This document shows positions 5,606 through 13,492 of a stretch of DNA of 64,000 nt, piece after piece. How positions within the stretch are numbered: position 1 is the first letter of the stretch; every line of letters starts with the position of its first letter. Made by a program: the position numbers and the translations under genes. The notes beneath the pieces are model-generated. The model made no database searches, had not been told where the DNA came from, and saw only the letters and a list, made by a program, of their open reading frames with translations. Source of the stretch: a virus; the IMG/VR virus record IMGVR_UViG_3300042542_003815, positions 1 through 64,000 of that record; one strand, given 5' to 3'.

Positions 5606-6715
5606 TCAACGACGGTTAAGCCGTGACAATGTCTGAGCATAACTAGCCATTGATTCCGATAGCGTGTCCGTCGCTGGAGTTGCAACTTCATCAATGCTTC
5701 CTTCATCTGAGGTTGCGAGTGCTTCCTCACGGAGAACAGGCTTCTTGCTAGAGAAGTATGACTCCTTAATGATCTGTGCCTTTCTGCGAAGATCATCTTC
5801 TGTTTCGAAGGTGATTCCCTCAGCAAGGACAGCAAATCTTTCTTTTTGCGTATCCGCTAAATCTGATGCTGCTTCGTCAAGAATTTGTTCACGACGATAA
5901 ACTGCAATTTGACTCTTGAGTTCAATATTGTTGTTCATTTCTTCGTCAAGTTTGGCCTTGAGCGATTCAACGGTTTCTGCAAGTTGATCGGTAAGATCAA
6001 CCTTAGTCTCAGGAACTGAAATGTCGTGTTCCAGGAACAGGTTACGCAGACCTTGCATGAACTCCTCTGCAATTTCGGTGCGAATTCCCTTTTCGACGGC
6101 AAGACGGTTTTCTTCCATCCACTCTTCGACCACATATGAGAGATAAGAATCAAGTTGTTCTGTTAAGCCCTTCTTGATTTCATCGACTTCACTTACAAGT
6201 CGATTCTGATACTCTTCCTGAAGTTCAGATTCAATCACATCAATCCGCTCCTGTAAAGCGGCTTCGAAGATGGTTGATGCCTTGGTCTTAAAATCTTCGG
6301 TGAGTTCTTCTCCATCAAACATGGCATCCATGTGAGTTTCGATGTCTTCACGCATAGACTTCTTGGCTTTGACATTTGCCGACAACTTGCTTGACGAATC
6401 AGAAGCATCGGTTGCAACAGGCTCGGGAACAACAGCACCCTTACCAGTTCCATCCTTATAGAGGCCAGCCAACTTACCTTTTCCTGCACCTTTATTAGAT
6501 GCATTAGCGGCAGTTTCTTCGGCTGCCAATTCTTCTTCCTCTTCTTCTTCACCATCTTCGTGCATGGTTTCTTTCTTTGTTGGAGGAACAGGCTTCTTTC
6601 CAACCTTTGTTAGATTGGCTTTCTGCGATGTTTTTGAATCTTCTTCTTCGATGGTTGATTCTTCTTCGAACAATTCATCGATGATTTCTTCGATATCTTC
6701 ATTAGCGTCGGACAT
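5606..6715 (-). CDS. gp22: Prohead core scaffold gp22
   Basis: This 369-aa, very acidic, coiled-coil-rich protein lies between the protease and capsid genes, exactly where T4 gene 22 sits. Residues 1-60 are Glu-rich low-complexity sequence. Residues about 120-300 form heptad-like helices (MREDIETHMDAMFDGEELTE; later LAETVESLKAKLDEEM). The C-terminal helix includes EDDLRRKAQIIKESYF, typical of gp22 homologues. The protein forms the internal core around which gp23 assembles and is then degraded by gp21. It is longer than T4 gp22 (269 aa) because of the acidic N-terminus. A late box and a GAAGGAG site precede the ATG. Confidence 0.88.
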   Translation of the reverse strand: MSDANEDIEEIIDELFEEESTIEEEDSKTSQKANLTKVGKKPVPPTKKETMHEDGEEEEEEELAAEETAANASNKGAGKGKLAGLYKDGTGKGAVVPEPVATDASDSSSKLSANVKAKKSMREDIETHMDAMFDGEELTEDFKTKASTIFEAALQERIDVIESELQEEYQNRLVSEVDEIKKGLTEQLDSYLSYVVEEWMEENRLAVEKGIRTEIAEEFMQGLRNLFLEHDISVPETKVDLTDQLAETVESLKAKLDEEMNNNIELKSQIAVYRREQILDEAASDLADTQKERFAVLAEGITFETEDDLRRKAQIIKESYFSSKKPVLREEALATSDEGSIDEVATPATDTLSESMASYAQTLSRLNRR

Positions 6716-6737
6716 GTCTTGTCTCCTTCGTAATAGT

Positions 6738-6744
6738 TATTTAG
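6738..6744 (-). promoter_or_regulatory. Late promoter box of gp22 (CTAAATA)
   Basis: Minus-strand ACTAAATA 22 bases before the gp22 start, inside the tail end of the gp21 intergenic region, with GAAGGAG between box and ATG. Confidence 0.6.
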
Positions 6745-6750
6745 TAAGGG

Positions 6751-7398
6751 TTAAAGTTTCGTTATAAATTTCTTGAATGCTTGCATGCATGCTTCCTCTA
6801 ATTTTCTGGAAGATGCTCTACTGATCTCACGGCGAATCTGATCAATTTCTCTTTCTTTTAGTATCCCATTCTCATAAATCCACTCTTTACCTTCCATAAC
6901 TCCACGAACAAATGCTTCGGGAGCAGAAGGATCTGCAACAATGTCGGCTGCTGTTGAAAGACGGAAATCATCTTTGACCACATTTATTCCATTCTTTTCT
7001 TCAATTGAACCAACGCCACGGCTTGAAACGCCGAGTTTGGCCCCCTCATCGATTAGATTTTTTACAATCTTTCCATAAGGGGTGTCCATAATCTTGGCTT
7101 TACCGTAAAAGTTTTTACCGTCAGCGTGAAGTTCGGTTATCATATGCGAAACCCGCTCAAGGTTAATAGTTGGACCCTCTGGGTGACCAAGTTCACCGAA
7201 TGCTCTTTTTTGATTAACGAACTCTTTGATGTAGTCATTCACCTTAGACTTTAACATCTCAAATGGATACTTCCTCTTATTTCGATTAGTGATATCTCCC
7301 TGAAGGAAAGTTCCCTCAATCGTGTACTTTTTGTCTCCATTTGCGGATGCTTCGCAAATGATCTCAATGCCTTCGTTTACTTCTGTGATTAGTTTCAT
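6751..7398 (-). CDS. gp21: Prohead maturation protease gp21
   Basis: This 215-aa protein (T4: 212 aa) is the serine protease that cleaves the scaffold and capsid propeptides during head maturation. The catalytic motifs of the T4 prohead protease family are visible: the His-containing GELGHPEGP at about residue 68 and the Ser-containing LGVSSRGVG at about residue 124, with the adjacent IVADPSAPEAFV segment. The N-terminal GTFLQGDITNRNKRKYP is also characteristic. It is placed between the core genes and gp22. An AAGGAAAT site precedes the ATG, and the gene is separated from the upstream ORF by only 9 bases. Confidence 0.94.
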   Translation of the reverse strand: MKLITEVNEGIEIICEASANGDKKYTIEGTFLQGDITNRNKRKYPFEMLKSKVNDYIKEFVNQKRAFGELGHPEGPTINLERVSHMITELHADGKNFYGKAKIMDTPYGKIVKNLIDEGAKLGVSSRGVGSIEEKNGINVVKDDFRLSTAADIVADPSAPEAFVRGVMEGKEWIYENGILKEREIDQIRREISRASSRKLEEACMQAFKKFITKL

Positions 7399-7407
7399 GT
7401 GATTTCC

Positions 7408-7836
7408 TTATAGTCCGAGGTAGCCAGGAGGTGTTACTGATCCTGATGCATGAACAAATTCCAGTAAAACAGTTCCACTTAATGTGCCTGTTGGAGTTAT
7501 ATTCAAAATTCCTGTCGGTGCAGTTGCGTTATTCTTTAAAGTGGTTCTTTCTAGATTCATTTCACCGTTTGTTCCATATAGTCTCATGGCAGTAGCACCG
7601 GGCGCACCAGCCCATGTGAGATTCAATCCGCCTGTACTTAGTGTCCATGTGATTCTCGACAATGCTGCTGTGTTGTTTGTAATTCCTGCAACAAATCTTT
7701 CGCCGGTAATACCCCCAATACCATCAAATGCCGAACCCGTAACGCCAAGTTCGTACATAGCAGTTTCTGATGAGAAATCTACTTTGGTCACATACCTCTT
7801 TTGCGTCTTGACTAAATCTTGTTTAACTATTGCCAT
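7408..7836 (-). CDS. Putative head-associated structural protein
   Basis: This 142-aa protein starts MAIVKQDLVKTQKRYVTKV and then becomes Gly/Thr-rich beta structure (TWTLSTGGLNLTWAGAPGA, GILNITPTGTLSGTVLLEF). Proteins of this shape occur between gp21 and the prohead core genes in marine T4-like phages and are detected as virion proteins; a head-decoration role is plausible but not shown by sequence. An AGGAAT site is 6 bases before the ATG. It is tightly packed between the protease gene and the next ORF (3 bases), so it is likely expressed with the head genes. Confidence 0.5.
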   Translation of the reverse strand: MAIVKQDLVKTQKRYVTKVDFSSETAMYELGVTGSAFDGIGGITGERFVAGITNNTAALSRITWTLSTGGLNLTWAGAPGATAMRLYGTNGEMNLERTTLKNNATAPTGILNITPTGTLSGTVLLEFVHASGSVTPPGYLGL

Positions 7837-7839
7837 TGG

Positions 7840-8271
7840 TTATTCCTGTTCTTTGAGAACAAATTGCATGGTCCTATTGAATGAATCTTGACTTTCCACT
7901 GCAAGACTAAGAAGAATGTTTCCCGCATCTCCGTCAACGATTCCGTCATGAAAAGAGATGAATTTCTCTGCACAGATTGGATTTACTGAAACGATAGATT
8001 TATCTAATAAAACTAGATCCACATTGTTTTTAGTCTCGACAGACTCAACTATTGCATTGACGAATTTTTTCATAGCAGATTCCATCTTTACATCTGCTTT
8101 CAAATCTAAGACCATTTGTTTTACGAAATCGTGTGCCTTCTTATCTTTGGTAGTGATAGTTGCAGAAGATCCATCGATTTTTATCGATGCGTCTAAACCA
8201 ACAATACCAAAGTTCTTTTGGAATTCTTTGGCTGTTTTTGGACCTTTAAATTTTACCTTAAGAGTAGGCAT
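7840..8271 (-). CDS. Conserved head-module protein of unknown function
   Basis: This 143-aa protein from ATG 8271 begins MPTLKVKFKGPKTAKEFQKN. The sequence is an alternating alpha/beta pattern with many Lys/Val and no recognisable motif. The start at 8271 is preferred over one 12 bases upstream because it overlaps the preceding stop in a TAATG arrangement, with GGAAGG in the right position as ribosome binding site. Location between gp20 and gp21 suggests a prohead core or head accessory role analogous to T4 gp67/gp68. This is inference from position only. Confidence 0.5.
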   Translation of the reverse strand: MPTLKVKFKGPKTAKEFQKNFGIVGLDASIKIDGSSATITTKDKKAHDFVKQMVLDLKADVKMESAMKKFVNAIVESVETKNNVDLVLLDKSIVSVNPICAEKFISFHDGIVDGDAGNILLSLAVESQDSFNRTMQFVLKEQE

Positions 8272-8741
8272 TATCCCTTCCAATTCAATTTAACATAGTT
8301 GAAGAACTTCTTCTTCTCACCATCATCCATATCAGCAGGAGACTTTTTACCAAACTTCTTAAGTGCTTTCTCAAAGAAAGCACGATATGCTTTCTGCTTG
8401 GATGAGAGTTCTTCTTCATTAACTTCAAACTTACCATTGCTATTCATTCCAATTGCATCCACCATCTGTCCTCTGGTCAACTTCTTATCGTCTTTGATTG
8501 GTTCAGATTGAACAGATTCCTTCTTTGCTCCCATGATGGTTTTCTTCTTCTCTTCACGCAACTTTCGATACATCTCAACCATCTTCATTGCGTTTGCAAC
8601 TATGTTCTCATTTTTCGTAGTCATGGATCTTTTGCGCTCCTCACGCAGTCTTCTATTGTGTTCAAGACGAGAGACAGTATCTCTATACATTTTTGTTCTG
8701 CCGTCAATTTTCTCTTGATTGATGTTTTTTTCGTCATTCAT
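8271..8741 (-). CDS. Putative prohead core protein (gp68 position)
   Basis: This 156-aa protein is strongly basic and helical: an N-terminal coiled coil (TVSRLEHNRRLREERKRS, then EMYRKLREEKKKTI) and a C-terminal helical unit ending DDGEKKKFFNYVKLNWKG. Similar C-termini occur in proteins encoded between the portal and protease genes of marine T4-like phages. Position and composition agree with an internal prohead core protein such as T4 gp67/gp68, which are cleaved during maturation. Direct homology to either cannot be asserted. The gene ends in a TAATG overlap with the next one. Confidence 0.5.
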   Translation of the reverse strand: MNDEKNINQEKIDGRTKMYRDTVSRLEHNRRLREERKRSMTTKNENIVANAMKMVEMYRKLREEKKKTIMGAKKESVQSEPIKDDKKLTRGQMVDAIGMNSNGKFEVNEEELSSKQKAYRAFFEKALKKFGKKSPADMDDGEKKKFFNYVKLNWKG

Positions 8742-8752
8742 GGGTAATTCTC

Positions 8753-9454
8753 TTATTTCTTTGATTTTTTAGATTTTGGTGGATCACCATCGATGGTTTT
8801 AGAAGATGTGCTCGATTTGCTAACTGAAGTTTGGACTTCTGGAGGAGGTTCTGCAAATCCTGCCCTCTTATCTGCTTCAACTTTCTTTGTCATGTTTATC
8901 GCAAGAACATCATCATTCTTCGCATCTTTCATCAACTGATCGATGTATTCTTTAGTTGCCTTCGTAGCACTTTTAGGACCAGGAAAAAACTCCCATCTTC
9001 TATCGTTAATATAAATGCGAACAGGTTTACCGAATCCCGTCCCGACTTGTTTGATAATAACTCTCTGTCCCCTGTAAGTATATGAACTTAGATAGAACTC
9101 TTTTTCAAAGTTTGGATCTAATGTTACATCGTCTTTGTTTTGTCCTGCCGTAGTTGGAATCAACTTGATTTTTTTAGGCGGGATGGGTTTGGTTGGCTTC
9201 GGTGAACCTGTGCCCATTGTGTCCATATCATTTGTGGGTGTTGTTGCTACAGGTGCAGACGGCGACATCGGAACTTCACTCACGGTACTCGGTTGATCTG
9301 TGATATTTGAGGACAAAAACTTCTTTAGTTCCTCAATTTTGAAGTAAACCTTAGATTCTAACTCTTTCTGAATCATGCTGCGAAATTTCCCCACCTCTTT
9401 TTTCATAAGAGTTTCGATTACCGAATTGAGAATGTCTTCCGTCTGTTCGTCCAT
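8753..9454 (-). CDS. Head-module protein with disordered linkers
   Basis: This 233-aa protein has three parts: a helical N-terminus (residues 1-45, ETLMKKEVGKFRSMIQKEL); a Ser/Pro/Thr-rich disordered stretch (about 50-100) leading to a basic PKPTKPIPPKKIKLIP; then a small globular beta unit (about 118-165, FYLSSYTYRGQRVIIKQVG to YINDRRWEFFPGP). The C-terminus is again Ser/Lys-rich. No named family is recognised. It lies immediately downstream of the portal gene, in the same place as prohead core proteins of related phages, so a scaffolding or portal-associated role is the best guess. Confidence 0.5.
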   Translation of the reverse strand: MDEQTEDILNSVIETLMKKEVGKFRSMIQKELESKVYFKIEELKKFLSSNITDQPSTVSEVPMSPSAPVATTPTNDMDTMGTGSPKPTKPIPPKKIKLIPTTAGQNKDDVTLDPNFEKEFYLSSYTYRGQRVIIKQVGTGFGKPVRIYINDRRWEFFPGPKSATKATKEYIDQLMKDAKNDDVLAINMTKKVEADKRAGFAEPPPEVQTSVSKSSTSSKTIDGDPPKSKKSKK

Positions 9455-9463
9455 ATTTTCCCT

Positions 9464-10969
9464 TTACGCAAGACCGAACTGTGATGTATCGGGTTCGATC
9501 TTGCCTGCGTTGCGTTCCTTTTCGATTTGCCGATCCATATCCCGAATATCTGCTTCTGATTGAGTCAGAACATTTTTCCGCACCCATTCATGAGAATAGT
9601 ACTTACCTATGTATGGTTTAATATTTCCTAATTCATCTATTTGATTCTTACGAACCTCACTATTCTTTAATTCAGTAAATAGATTATCTTTAACAAAATC
9701 AAAATATACAGATTCTCGCATGTCAGGCCAATCATCTTGAGTGATAATATTCTTAAGAACGAGTTGTTTCTTAAGTAAATCGAAAAACAACTCGCTGAAT
9801 CTAGTTCGAAGTCTATGAATGAATTTGGTGAATCGAACTTCATCACGGGTAATTTCTGTGGTTCGTCCAAGCATAAATTGTTTATCTTGCTCCAATCTGC
9901 TTACTGGAACTGACAAAGCACGATAAAGTTTCTTTTGGAAATACACCACATCTGTCAATTCACCAAGGTTTGCTCCTCCTTGTAAGGTGGTGATTTCAGT
10001 ACCCTTGCTACCTTCACGACGGGGCAACCAATAATCCTCAAGCATGCTCATAAACTTACGATCATCACGAACTTCACCACTATTCGCATCATAAACCAAA
10101 CGGTTACGATACTGATTCATCAGTCCTTTTACATATGCTTCGGCTTTAGTTTTCGGAAGATTACCAACATCGATGTAGAAAATTCTTCTTTCAGGAGCAC
10201 GGCTGATTCGATAAATTACAACAGCGTCCTCAAGCATTCTCAATTGATTGAGTGGCTTAATTGCTTTATGAAGAAATCCGACTATTCTTTTGTAACGGGA
10301 ATCCATCAATCCCGATGAGCAGAATGCGATAGCATCGTCACTGATCTTAGTTCCACTTACATTTCCACCTTGGCGAGGGTTGTCTTTATTGTAAATGTAA
10401 AAGTCATGGTATCCGGCAATGACTTTTGTTCCATCCTTCAAGGTTTCCTTTTTGAATTCACGAATCTTCGTGATATTCATAGGATCAACATAACGGCACT
10501 CTAAAATTCCTTTTTGCGGATTTTCTTCATCTACGATGATGTGAAAATAGATTCTACTATCTACATACCATCTTCGAAAAATATCTGCACCTTTTGTTTC
10601 AAACTGCAAAACTCTAAGAATATTACGAAACTCATCGTGTATCTTTTCTTTGATACTGTCCGGTTGTTTCAATCGATCCAAAATAATCTTTACAGGACTT
10701 TTCTTTTCACCAAGAACAATCGCTTCATTGACGATATCATCAACTGCAATTTCTGTAATTGGATCCATAGCCATTTCACGGTACTTCATGACTAACTCAA
10801 AGTCATTTCTTACTGTACCATCAAGATCAACATACTGACCGTAAAACCCACCGGCTTCTACAGGAATAGCACCATCGTCCGAAGTTGGTACTACGAACGA
10901 TTTTAGTGCTTTGAAATTTTCTTTCTGCTTCTTGGACCGCTCTAATTTAAAACCAAATAGTTCTGCCAT
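9464..10969 (-). CDS. gp20: Portal vertex protein gp20
   Basis: This 501-aa protein (T4: 524) is the dodecameric head portal that nucleates prohead assembly and docks the terminase. Diagnostic features: DPITEIAVDDIVNEAIV near residue 92, the YRISRAPERRIFYIDVGNLP segment typical of gp20 near residue 255, the helix with AEAYVKGLMNQYRNRL, LPRREGSKGTEITTLQGG, and MLGRTTEITRDEVRFTKFI. These blocks are the targets of widely used marine gp20 diversity primers. A GGAGAGG site precedes the ATG. Downstream genes encode the core and protease, as in T4. Confidence 0.97.
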   Translation of the reverse strand: MAELFGFKLERSKKQKENFKALKSFVVPTSDDGAIPVEAGGFYGQYVDLDGTVRNDFELVMKYREMAMDPITEIAVDDIVNEAIVLGEKKSPVKIILDRLKQPDSIKEKIHDEFRNILRVLQFETKGADIFRRWYVDSRIYFHIIVDEENPQKGILECRYVDPMNITKIREFKKETLKDGTKVIAGYHDFYIYNKDNPRQGGNVSGTKISDDAIAFCSSGLMDSRYKRIVGFLHKAIKPLNQLRMLEDAVVIYRISRAPERRIFYIDVGNLPKTKAEAYVKGLMNQYRNRLVYDANSGEVRDDRKFMSMLEDYWLPRREGSKGTEITTLQGGANLGELTDVVYFQKKLYRALSVPVSRLEQDKQFMLGRTTEITRDEVRFTKFIHRLRTRFSELFFDLLKKQLVLKNIITQDDWPDMRESVYFDFVKDNLFTELKNSEVRKNQIDELGNIKPYIGKYYSHEWVRKNVLTQSEADIRDMDRQIEKERNAGKIEPDTSQFGLA

Positions 10970-11020
10970 AATAATTACCTCTCCTTTAAAATCTGAGGCG
11001 GTATCCGAGATATATCTCTA

Positions 11021-11647
11021 TCAAGTAGTGATGTTGGCGATCTCATAATACTGATATGACATCGTTACTTGGAACGATGATGGTTCAGTTGTAGGTGCCA
11101 TATCAAGTTGAATTTCACCGATTGTGGAAGGCCAGCATCCAACAAATTTATATGTTGTAATTATAGTTCCCTCACGGGTAAGTGGAGAGACATACCAATC
11201 TGTCATGACACCATTCATGGCGTTAGGACCGATATTTGTCTTGTATGTATTAATTGAATTTAACCACTGTTCGAACGCTTTTCTTAGTGTGTAAGCACCA
11301 TCATTATAAACCGTAAGATTCCATTCATTGAAAGTTCTATCGGCAGGATACTTATATTGACGGCCCATATAATTTGCTAGTCCAATATTTTGCACTGCCT
11401 GTGGGATAGATGCCGCTTTTGCAAGATATGAAACCTGATTATTCGAACTTCCTGCACCAATCGCCGCTGAAACATTATTAATTGCACCGGCTACTGCCTG
11501 ACCAAAAAATGCGCCAGCAGCCCCTGCTGCAAAATTCACAGCACCAAGACCTGCGTTAGGGAAATTTCCCTGAACAAGAAAAAGATTGTTACGGGCAATA
11601 CCGTTTACCAAATTTGCTCTAAATGCGTCAATACTGAATTGTGACAT
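11021..11647 (-). CDS. gp19: Tail tube protein gp19
   Basis: This 208-aa protein is the inner tail tube subunit. It has MSQFSIDAFRANLVNGIARN at the start, a Gly/Ala-rich insertion (residues about 30-70) absent from the 163-residue T4 protein, then PADRTFNEWNLTVYNDGAYTL, a helix FEQWLNSINTYKTN, and a C-terminal PSSFQVTMSYQYYEI, the standard gp19 order. It follows the sheath gene, as in T4. Its own late box (ATAAATA, 11666-11672) and an AAGGAG site suggest strong independent expression. Two distant fold relatives are at 2979-4078, and gp54/gp48 share the fold. Confidence 0.93.
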   Translation of the reverse strand: MSQFSIDAFRANLVNGIARNNLFLVQGNFPNAGLGAVNFAAGAAGAFFGQAVAGAINNVSAAIGAGSSNNQVSYLAKAASIPQAVQNIGLANYMGRQYKYPADRTFNEWNLTVYNDGAYTLRKAFEQWLNSINTYKTNIGPNAMNGVMTDWYVSPLTREGTIITTYKFVGCWPSTIGEIQLDMAPTTEPSSFQVTMSYQYYEIANITT

Positions 11648-11665
11648 TTTCGTTTGCTCCTTGAT

Positions 11666-11672
11666 TATTTAT
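11666..11672 (-). promoter_or_regulatory. Late promoter box of gp19 (ATAAATA)
   Basis: Minus-strand ATAAATA between the sheath stop and the tube start, followed by AAGGAGC. Confidence 0.6.
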
Positions 11673-11673
11673 C

Positions 11674-13440
11674 TTACGCCCCGACCTCGCTGAACGAAAT
11701 GCCTGTTCTTGTGGCGATAAAATTCAGTTGAATGAAATTGATGCTACGAGCAGGCTTAATGTAAATGTCAGCAACAAATCTATTACTGTCAATGACTTCG
11801 GGTGTGTTGTTCTTTTCATCACAGACCACTTTGAAATCGATGACACCCCGACGAGACTGAACATCCCGCAGGAAAGGTTCAACTAGTGAACGAAACTGTG
11901 CCCGGGTGAAAGAATCATTGAATTCAAACAGACTGTACTTCGATGCAGTTGCGATAGCCTTCTCAAGAACGATGAACAAACGACGGACATTGATTCTATC
12001 GAATGCAGAAGGTTTAGCCTGAGCAGTCTTATCGCCGTACAGAACTGTTCCTTCACCAGGAAAGGTGACTACTGGATTGATGTTATTCTTGTACAACTCA
12101 TCACGGAATGTTTGTGTTGGGTTGAACGACAACTTTACAACTCCCTTAATGCCGCCACGGTTGAATCCGGCAGGACTATACCACGGATCCGTGTTTGTGT
12201 CGGAACGAGCGCAAAGTCCTGCAATATCGCCACACAAAGGAACAAAACGATACTTATCGTTGTAAATATCATACATGTACTTATATCCGCTATCGATGAA
12301 GACATACGAAGAAGAGCCGATATTGTTACGATAATTCTTTGCAATTGACAACTTATCGTCTTCGGTTCTATAAGGATTCGATATTGGTGCGGAGCAGAAA
12401 ACTACACAGTCTTTACGAGTTTCTGCGATATCTTTGAGTGATGCTGCAACGGTATCAGTAATAGTTGTGTTTGATGGCGAATATTCTGGTCCACCAATTA
12501 AGAGGTTAACATCAACTTGTTCAGGATCCGAGAACGCCTTATATCCTGCTCCTGTTCCCCCAAGTGCAATATCTTTGAACTCTTGTGCAGTTGTAGGATA
12601 TGTTTCATCCACACCACCACCCAAAATATACTTAGCGACACCAAATGAAACATTGTTAGAAGCAGTGGCACCATTGAATACAAATGTATTAAACGGAGTA
12701 GCCGAATCCGCACCCTCTTCAATAGATGTCACTCCTGCCGGTGTGTTAGGACACCACAGATAACGAGAATCTTCATTTATTCTTGATCTATAGTACCTAG
12801 AGATACCATTGAAATCTTGTGCATCTTCCGATAGAGACAGGTTTGAGAATCTCTCAAGAACAGTTCCGGTTGCGCCTGACCACAAACCTGTTTTGTCGAT
12901 AACCACTAAATGGAATTCATCAGCAGTACCGCCAAGGGTCTCTGAATATCCACTCGTTCTTGGCTGCTGATCAAATTCATCGGCATAAATCCAAGTGTTG
13001 AATTCAGTTGTTGGGTTTTTACTACCACAAATCTGAACTTCGATTGAATTACCCAATGCACCAGCGTACTTGGCAATAAATGCGCCATGTGTATCGCAGT
13101 CAGCATTTCCCAAGAAGTTTTCGTTCTTAATCAAAGCAGCAGTTTTATTTCCTGGAACTGCATTCTTTGCCAAAGTTTGTTCTTTGACGCAACGAACTAC
13201 TTGCAAATTATTTCCGTACTGCAAGAAGTTTGCTGCCGAGAACCAATAAGGATAATTATTGTTGTTAGGAAGACCGAAGAGTCTTACTAAATTATTTTCG
13301 CTGTCGATTAGGACTCTTTGGTCAATCGGTCCCCACGAAAAAATACCCGCAAATGCTGCATTTGTAGTTGCAACGGCTGGAACAATGGTCGTTAGATCCC
13401 GCTCCGTTACACTCACGCCTGGAGAAAGTTGAAATGCCAT
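11674..13440 (-). CDS. gp18: Contractile tail sheath protein gp18
   Basis: This 588-aa protein (T4: 659) forms the contractile sheath. The N-terminus FQLSPGVSVTERDLTTIVPA is typical of phage sheaths, followed by the NAAFAGIFSWGP block. The C-terminal domain has FDRINVRRLFIVLEKAIATA, FNDSFTRAQFRSLVEPFLRD and the end RSINFIQLNFIATRTGISF, all standard for the T4 sheath family. A CTAAATA late box 41 bases upstream and an AGGAG site precede the ATG. It sits between terminase and tube genes. Confidence 0.97.
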   Translation of the reverse strand: MAFQLSPGVSVTERDLTTIVPAVATTNAAFAGIFSWGPIDQRVLIDSENNLVRLFGLPNNNNYPYWFSAANFLQYGNNLQVVRCVKEQTLAKNAVPGNKTAALIKNENFLGNADCDTHGAFIAKYAGALGNSIEVQICGSKNPTTEFNTWIYADEFDQQPRTSGYSETLGGTADEFHLVVIDKTGLWSGATGTVLERFSNLSLSEDAQDFNGISRYYRSRINEDSRYLWCPNTPAGVTSIEEGADSATPFNTFVFNGATASNNVSFGVAKYILGGGVDETYPTTAQEFKDIALGGTGAGYKAFSDPEQVDVNLLIGGPEYSPSNTTITDTVAASLKDIAETRKDCVVFCSAPISNPYRTEDDKLSIAKNYRNNIGSSSYVFIDSGYKYMYDIYNDKYRFVPLCGDIAGLCARSDTNTDPWYSPAGFNRGGIKGVVKLSFNPTQTFRDELYKNNINPVVTFPGEGTVLYGDKTAQAKPSAFDRINVRRLFIVLEKAIATASKYSLFEFNDSFTRAQFRSLVEPFLRDVQSRRGVIDFKVVCDEKNNTPEVIDSNRFVADIYIKPARSINFIQLNFIATRTGISFSEVGA

Positions 13441-13481
13441 CTGAATAGTCTCCTGTTTACTTGACTTTAGTTAGTCGTTGG

Positions 13482-13488
13482 TATTTAG
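13482..13488 (-). promoter_or_regulatory. Late promoter box of gp18 (CTAAATA)
   Basis: Minus-strand ACTAAATAC just upstream of the sheath gene, overlapping the end of the terminase gene region; a 35-base leader carries CAGGAG. Confidence 0.65.
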
Positions 13489-13492
13489 TGTT